A stretch of 9,038 nt of DNA from Clostridiales bacterium (lineage in GTDB: Bacteria > Bacillota > Clostridia > Oscillospirales > Acutalibacteraceae): NCBI GenBank assembly GCA_021200075.1, contig JAJQGZ010000087.1, positions 1-9,038 on the forward strand. The letters are read 5' to 3'. Below are positions 5,466 to 9,038 of this stretch, in pieces. How positions within the stretch are numbered: the first letter of the stretch is position 1; the number at the start of each line of letters is the position of its first letter. The notes beneath the pieces were generated by a model that was not told the origin of the DNA, did not search any database, and worked only from the letters and a program-made list of their open reading frames with translations. A program made the translations under genes and the position numbers.

Positions 5466-6773
5466 GTGGGAGATTCAAAAGCACTTGAAAGATTAAAAGC
5501 ACTTTTTGATGACGGCACTTTTTCCGAAATTGACGCTTTTGCAAAGTCCAGTTCAGGCGAGGTTGAAGTTGTCGCAGGCTTTGGCTGCGTCGGAAACCGT
5601 GCGGCATATGCCTTTTCGCAGGATATTACTGCCGACGGCGGTGCAGTCAGCATTGCGCAGTGTGCCAAGATTAAAAAGATATACGACCTTGCACTTAAAA
5701 CAGGATGTCCGGTAATCGGCATTTACGATTCTAACGGAGCAAAGCTTACTGAGGGATTCGAGGTTCTCAATGCTTACGGCGAGCTTGTTAAGGCTTCGTC
5801 GGCTTTGAGCGGAGTTTGCCCGCAAATTGCTCTTATAGCAGGCTCCTGCGTAGGTACCACCGCTCTTATAGCAAATTCGGCTGATGTCGTTGTTGCGGTT
5901 AAGGATGCTGATTTTTATGTATCAGCTCCGTCGGAAATTACAGCTCAGGATTCTTACGAAGCAGGAACGGTTGATATTCTTGCCGATGATTTTGAAAGTG
6001 CTGCGGCAAAGGTAAAATATATTGTCTCTTTGCTTCCGTCAAATAATCTTTCGCCTGTTGATATATTCGATTTTTCCGCACCCAGCATTGTTCCGGCTGA
6101 TGATTCCGACGCTTTGACTGTTATAAAAGCAATTGCAGACGAGGGTTCGGTGATAGAGTTTAAAGGCGGCTTTTCGGTTAAAAACTGCAAAACCGTTCTT
6201 GCAACCGTTATGGGCTGTACAGTCGGATTTGTCGGCTTTAACGGTAAACCGCTTTGCCGTAAAAATGCGGAAAAAGCACAAGCACTTGTTAAGCTGTGTG
6301 ATGCTTATTCAATTCCCGTTGTCACAATTGTTAATGCCAACGGCGTGATTTCCGATGACGAGAACGCTGTTTTGTCAGCTCTTACTTCGCTTACAAGCGT
6401 ATATGCGGGCGCTACCTGCCCCAAGATTTCGCTCATTACTGGCAAGGCAATCGGTGTATCTTATATAACTCTTGCCGGCAGAGGTGCAAATGCCGATTTG
6501 GTATATGCGTGGGATTGCTCGGTAGTTTCTCCGCTTCCTACCGAGTCCGCTGTCGCTTTCCTGTATAATGACAGACTTGCCGACGGCGAGAACAGGGAAG
6601 AGCTTGAAAAAGAGTATGAGGAAACCCTCGCTTCACCGTTTACAGCGGCGGCATGCGGTGCAATTGATGATGTTTTCCTGCCCGAAAATACAAGGAACAA
6701 AATCGTTCTTGCTCTCGATATTCTTTCCGGCAAAAGGGAAAATACCGTTGCAAGGAAACATTCGGTCAAGTAA
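5466..6773 (+). CDS. Divergent acyl-CoA carboxyltransferase, beta (MmdA / transcarboxylase 12S-like)
   Basis: A member of the crotonase-fold carboxyltransferase family that moves CO2 between biotin and an acyl-CoA (propionyl/methylmalonyl-CoA in the best-known relatives). It starts at GTG 5466 behind a strong AAGGAGGA at 5451-5458; no ATG alternative exists. Recognisable family features are ERLKALFDDGTFSEID (8-23), YAFSQDITADGGAV (48-61), AKIKKIYDLALKTGCPVIGI (67-86), ADLVYAW (343-349) and the C-terminal GAIDDVFLPENTR (398-410). At 435 residues it is about 75 shorter than usual MmdA, mainly at the N-terminus. The glycine-rich active-site motifs are altered: GGARIQEG reads NGAKLTEG (90-97), CAGGA reads CVGTTA (128-133), DVPGF reads NANGV (290-294), and YGGSY reads IGVSY (329-333). 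It may have a different substrate, low activity or a structural role. The biotin carrier and OadA-like genes follow. Confidence 0.82.
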   Translation: MGDSKALERLKALFDDGTFSEIDAFAKSSSGEVEVVAGFGCVGNRAAYAFSQDITADGGAVSIAQCAKIKKIYDLALKTGCPVIGIYDSNGAKLTEGFEVLNAYGELVKASSALSGVCPQIALIAGSCVGTTALIANSADVVVAVKDADFYVSAPSEITAQDSYEAGTVDILADDFESAAAKVKYIVSLLPSNNLSPVDIFDFSAPSIVPADDSDALTVIKAIADEGSVIEFKGGFSVKNCKTVLATVMGCTVGFVGFNGKPLCRKNAEKAQALVKLCDAYSIPVVTIVNANGVISDDENAVLSALTSLTSVYAGATCPKISLITGKAIGVSYITLAGRGANADLVYAWDCSVVSPLPTESAVAFLYNDRLADGENREELEKEYEETLASPFTAAACGAIDDVFLPENTRNKIVLALDILSGKRENTVARKHSVK

Positions 6774-6888
6774 TCTCGATGAAATTAGTATTTGACGAAT
6801 ATTATAATTAACTAATTGAAACTATTATATATAATTAGAAACCATATATTTATTCAAAGGATTTCTTAAATTACGGAGGACAAATGTT
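6774..6888 (+). other. AT-rich intergenic gap between the carboxyltransferase and biotin carrier genes
   Basis: These 115 bases contain TATAAT hexamers at 6803-6808 and 6830-6835, but no -35 element at a proper distance from either. There is no terminator hairpin and no open frame for an OadG-like small membrane protein, which often occupies this position in decarboxylase operons. The gap ends with a strong CGGAGGA (6874-6880) for the next gene. I take the genes on either side to be co-transcribed. Confidence 0.55.
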
Positions 6889-7302
6889 ATGAAAAATTAT
6901 ATTATTACAGTAAACGGAACGCCTTATAATGTTACCGTTGAAGAAGGCGAAACCGCTCCCGTATCGGCTCCCGCTGCAACCGCACCGGCTCCAGTTGCTT
7001 CTGCTTCTGCTCCTGCAACGGTACCTGCTCCTTCACCTGCTCCCGCACCGGCGGCAGCACCTGCACCGGCTGCGTCTGGTAGCGAAGGCTCTGTTAAAAT
7101 TGAAGCGCCTATGCCGGGAACTATTCTTGATATTAAAGTTTTAGTCGGCGATTCTGTTTCAAGCGGACAGGCACTTTGTATTCTTGAAGCTATGAAAATG
7201 GAAAACGAGATAGTGGCACCGCAAAACGGTACGGTTGCTTCCGTCAATATTTCAAAGGGCGACAGCGTAGAAGCTGGTCAGCTTATTATTACGCTCAACT
7301 GA
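6889..7302 (+). CDS. Biotin carboxyl carrier protein of a decarboxylase/transcarboxylase complex
   Basis: The mobile carrier that shuttles carboxyl on a covalently bound biotin between the two carboxyltransferases. The protein has 137 residues. A short N-terminal beta region (NYIITVNGTPYNVTVEE, 3-19) is like that of OadA C-termini, 1.3S and MmdC subunits. Residues 22-63 are an Ala/Pro-rich flexible linker, and 68-137 are a complete biotinyl domain. The biotinylation motif is EAMKM at 100-104 with Lys103 the modified residue; the PMPGTI (74-79) and GDSV (87-90) turns are also present. The ATG at 6889 has GGAGGA at 6875-6880. The ATG at 6884 starts only ATG-TTA-TGA. It lies 10 bp ahead of the OadA-like gene, so the two are surely co-translated or coupled. 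The target protein for biotin ligase is clear; whether the complex is soluble or membrane-bound is not. Confidence 0.93.
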   Translation: MKNYIITVNGTPYNVTVEEGETAPVSAPAATAPAPVASASAPATVPAPSPAPAPAAAPAPAASGSEGSVKIEAPMPGTILDIKVLVGDSVSSGQALCILEAMKMENEIVAPQNGTVASVNISKGDSVEAGQLIITLN

Positions 7303-7312
7303 GAGGTGCAAT

Positions 7313-8710
7313 ATGGCTAAAATCGGCATTACGGAAACCGTTCTGCGTGACGCTCATCAGTCACTGATAGCTACTCGTATGAGAACGGACGAGTTTTCGG
7401 ACATACTCGAAAAAATGGATAAAATAGGCTATTATTCTCTTGAATGTTGGGGCGGTGCAACATTTGATACATGCCTCAGATTTCTTGATGAAGACCCGTG
7501 GGACAGGCTTCGTCTTATCCGTAAAAAGTGTTCCAATACCAAGCTTCAAATGCTTTTCAGAGGGCAGAATATGCTCGGCTACCGTCATTATTCCGATGAA
7601 GTTGTAGACTATTTTGTCAAGAAAAGTATTGATAACGGTATTGATATTTTAAGAATTTTTGATGCGCTTAACGATGTCCGCAATCTTCAGACTGCTATTA
7701 ATGCTGCCAAGAAATACGGCGGTCATGTTCAGGCTGCTATTTCATATACAACCGGGCCTGTTTTTGATATTCAGTATTATTGTAATTATGCAAAGCAGCT
7801 TGAAGATGCCGGAGTGGATTCTATTTGTATTAAGGATATGGCAGGGCTTCTTACTCCTTACGGAACATATGACCTTGTTAAAGCTATTAAAGAAACCGTA
7901 AAGGTTCCTATCCAGCTTCATTCTCATTACACTTCCGGTCTTGCGTCAATGGTTCATCTCAAGGGTGTTGAGGCGGGCGTTGATGTTATTGATACTGCAA
8001 TAAGCCCTCTTGCTATGGGTACTTCACACCCTGCAACGGAATCTATGGTTGCGGCTTTTCAGGGTACGGAATATGATACTGGTCTTGATATTAAAGCTCT
8101 TACCGAAATCAGGGATTACTTCAATCCGCTTCGTGAAAAGTATCTCGAATCAGGGCTTCTCGACCCGAAAATGCTCGGTGTTGACGCAAATACGCTCTTG
8201 TATCAGGTACCCGGTGGTATGCTTTCAAACCTTGTTTCTCAACTTAAGCAAGCAGGCAAGGCTGATAAGCTTGAAGAGGTGTTAAAGGAAGTTCCCCGTG
8301 TAAGGGAGGATTCAGGCTATCCTCCGCTTGTTACTCCCACATCTCAGATTGTCGGTACACAGTCGGCATTTAATATAATCCTCGGAGAAAGATATAAGAT
8401 GGTAACCAAGGAATTTAAGGATTTGGTTGCCGGTAAATACGGTAAAACACCGTGCGATATCAATCCCGAGTTCAGGAAGAAAATTGTCGGCGACGATGCA
8501 ATTATTGATTGTCGTCCCGCCGATCTCATCACCGATACCGTTGATTCGTTTAAAAATGAAATTAATGAGTTCTATGAGCAGGAGGAGGATATTCTTTCTT
8601 ATGCTCAGTTCGGTCAGGTGGCAGTCAAATTCTTTGAAAAAAGGCGGGATAAAAAGTACGGTCTTGATTCAAAGCATGATGATATAGAGTCAAAAGTTCA
8701 TCCTGTATAA
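7313..8710 (+). CDS. oadA: Oxaloacetate decarboxylase alpha / transcarboxylase 5S-like carboxyltransferase
   Basis: A TIM-barrel carboxyltransferase of the pyruvate carboxylase B / OadA / 5S family that transfers carboxyl between oxaloacetate (giving pyruvate) and carrier biotin. Residues 1-290 form the barrel: TETVLRDAHQSL with metal-binding Asp13, LECWGGATFD (43-52), LFRGQNMLGYRHY (81-93), ICIKDMAGLLTPY with catalytic Lys174, and LHSHYTSG with metal ligands His203 and His205. The spacing matches the OadA residues known for metal binding and catalysis. Residues 300-450 are the conserved helical domain (NTLLYQVPGGMLSNLVSQL, VTPTSQIVGTQSAFNIILGERY). The 465-residue protein ends where the linker and biotin domain would begin in full-length OadA; biotin is supplied by the separate upstream gene. 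ATG 7313 follows GAGAGGTG at 7301-7308. A terminator follows at 8717. No membrane beta subunit (OadB) is in the window. Confidence 0.94.
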   Translation: MAKIGITETVLRDAHQSLIATRMRTDEFSDILEKMDKIGYYSLECWGGATFDTCLRFLDEDPWDRLRLIRKKCSNTKLQMLFRGQNMLGYRHYSDEVVDYFVKKSIDNGIDILRIFDALNDVRNLQTAINAAKKYGGHVQAAISYTTGPVFDIQYYCNYAKQLEDAGVDSICIKDMAGLLTPYGTYDLVKAIKETVKVPIQLHSHYTSGLASMVHLKGVEAGVDVIDTAISPLAMGTSHPATESMVAAFQGTEYDTGLDIKALTEIRDYFNPLREKYLESGLLDPKMLGVDANTLLYQVPGGMLSNLVSQLKQAGKADKLEEVLKEVPRVREDSGYPPLVTPTSQIVGTQSAFNIILGERYKMVTKEFKDLVAGKYGKTPCDINPEFRKKIVGDDAIIDCRPADLITDTVDSFKNEINEFYEQEEDILSYAQFGQVAVKFFEKRRDKKYGLDSKHDDIESKVHPV

Positions 8711-8716
8711 AACTTT

Positions 8717-8787
8717 TCCGCAGATACCGGCAGATTAACTATGCGTTGTAGCCTGTAAGCAATCTAAAGGTGTCTGCGGATTTTTTT
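8717..8787 (+). terminator. Rho-independent terminator of the carboxyltransferase operon
   Basis: TCCGCAGATACC (8717-8728) pairs with GGTGTCTGCGGA (8769-8780) in a 12-bp stem with one G-U pair, followed at once by seven T (8781-8787). The loop is unusually long at 40 nt, and within it AGATT (8732-8736) can pair with AATCT (8761-8765) to extend the structure. It starts 6 bp after the oadA stop. On the other strand the run after the stem is weaker, so it acts mainly on + strand transcripts. Confidence 0.92.
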
Positions 8788-8790
8788 GTC

Positions 8791-8826
8791 TGCAATTCAA
8801 TTAATGCATCATTATTAATTATTGCA
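8791..8826. repeat. AT-rich inverted repeat between terminator and rRNA promoter
   Basis: TGCAAT (8791-8796) plus AATTAAT (8799-8805) pair with ATTAATT (8814-8820) plus ATTGCA (8821-8826). This gives a 13-bp stem with a 2-nt bulge (TC) and an 8-nt loop. It begins 4 bp after the terminator T-run. It has no T-run of its own and no known family is recognised. It may be a back-up terminator, a protein-binding site or a chance structure in AT-rich DNA. Confidence 0.6.
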
Positions 8827-8853
8827 AATTTTATTAAAAACATTATTTTATAC

Positions 8854-8881
8854 CAGGGTATAAAAGTATCGCTTTTCCCTG
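8854..8881. repeat. Hairpin upstream of the rRNA promoter
   Basis: CAGGG (8854-8858) and AAAAG (8862-8866) pair with CTTTT (8872-8876) and CCCTG (8877-8881), a 10-bp stem with a 3-nt bulge and 5-nt loop. It lies about 50 bp upstream of the rRNA-type -35. No T-run follows. Its role is unknown; a site for a growth-rate or stringent regulator is only a possibility. Confidence 0.5.
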
Positions 8882-8907
8882 ATAAATAGGGCTTTGCACG
8901 ATTTTTG

Positions 8908-8957
8908 AAAAAAAGTTAAAAAAAGTTGTTGACAAACTCGATTTGTTGTGATATTAT
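8908..8957 (+). promoter_or_regulatory. Strong rRNA-type promoter with A-tract UP element
   Basis: A perfect -35 TTGACA (8929-8934), a 17-bp spacer and a -10 TATTAT (8952-8957) preceded by TG (8949-8950) as an extended -10. Two long A-tracts at 8908-8928 occupy the position of an UP element. Transcription should start near 8964. This composition, the leader that follows and the absence of any open frame point to an rRNA operon promoter. Confidence 0.88.
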
Positions 8958-8963
8958 TTATAA

Positions 8964-9038
8964 GCACTCGTAGGAAACGAGTTGCGCAAAAGGACCTTGA
9001 AAATTAAACAACGACGATAAAAGGAACCCGATAGATTT
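8964..9038 (+). promoter_or_regulatory. Start of an rRNA operon leader (16S gene beyond the window)
   Basis: The expected transcript begins with a hairpin ACTCGT (8966-8971) / ACGAGT (8977-8982) with a 5-nt loop. Next comes ACCTTGAAAATTAAACAACG (8994-9013), which resembles the CTTTGAAAACT-type boxA and processing region in front of 16S in many Firmicutes. No 16S sequence is reached. I infer the 16S rRNA starts shortly after base 9038. rRNA repeats often end assembled contigs, which may explain the window end. Confidence 0.72.

Larger units (their letters stand above)
8711..9038. other. Gene-free 328-bp region
   Basis: From the oadA stop to the window end no coding sequence is seen on either strand. 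The region holds, in order, the operon terminator, two hairpins, an A-rich UP element, a strong promoter and the beginning of an rRNA leader, each listed separately. No tRNA gene, CRISPR repeat or insertion-sequence end is visible. Confidence 0.8.

Noticed and set aside
6792..6835. Internal promoter before the biotin carrier gene
   Set aside because: TTGACG at 6792 and the TATAAT boxes at 6803 and 6830 have spacings far from 17 bp. The matches are expected in such AT-rich sequence.
6924..7247. Minus-strand 107-codon frame rich in Ala and Gly
   Set aside because: It is the complement of the Ala/Pro linker and biotin domain on the + strand, whose motifs are unambiguous. No ribosome-binding site supports it.
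1..9038. Mobile elements, CRISPR arrays, tRNA genes or phage genes
   Set aside because: I saw no transposase or integrase motifs, no regularly spaced repeats, no cloverleaf sequence and no attachment-site duplications. The gene content is core chromosomal.

Overview
The window reads as an ordinary chromosomal segment from a low-to-moderate GC, spore-forming, anaerobic Firmicute. It is most likely a Clostridia member of the Ruminococcaceae/Oscillospiraceae type. I base this on the gene order (M50 peptidase, scpA, scpB, DUF2953, ytfJ/gerW, D,D-carboxypeptidase, rluB), the AGGAGG ribosome-binding sites, the AT-rich gaps and the clostridial-style rRNA promoter. All genes are on the + strand. The species assignment is inference.

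Layout. Bases 1-81 are a perfect 39-bp inverted repeat with a 3-nt centre, lying exactly at the window edge and probably a fold-back artefact. Bases 43-2055 carry a site-2-protease-like membrane peptidase and the condensin partners ScpA and ScpB. Bases 2137-3497 carry a DUF2953 membrane protein and a GerW/YtfJ sporulation protein. Bases 3524-4579 hold a DacF-type D,D-carboxypeptidase and 4561-5307 an RluB-type pseudouridine synthase; both are interrupted by single-base changes in or next to homopolymer runs. After a 158-bp regulatory gap, 5466-8710 encode a divergent carboxyltransferase (12S/MmdA-like), a biotin carrier protein and a pyruvate/oxaloacetate carboxyltransferase (OadA/5S-like). 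A strong Rho-independent terminator follows at 8717-8787. The last 250 bases hold two AT-rich hairpins, a near-consensus rRNA-type promoter and the start of an rRNA leader with a boxA-like element. The 16S gene should begin just beyond the window.

How the genes work together. The first block is a housekeeping and sporulation neighbourhood (chromosome condensation, spore and cell-wall functions, ribosome modification). The second block is a carboxyl-transfer module: OadA would take carboxyl from oxaloacetate onto biotin on the small carrier, and the CT-beta-like protein would exchange it with an acyl-CoA, as in transcarboxylase, unless a membrane decarboxylase subunit is encoded elsewhere. A candidate Rex-type (NADH-sensing) operator sits in this module's promoter.

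I see no convincing new system. The points most worth checking are the glycine-motif-depleted carboxyltransferase, the candidate redox operator and overlapping palindrome, a hairpin that both resembles a terminator and contains the dacF start region, and a cluster of five apparent homopolymer-type indels. With the edge palindrome, that cluster suggests draft-quality sequence rather than true gene decay.
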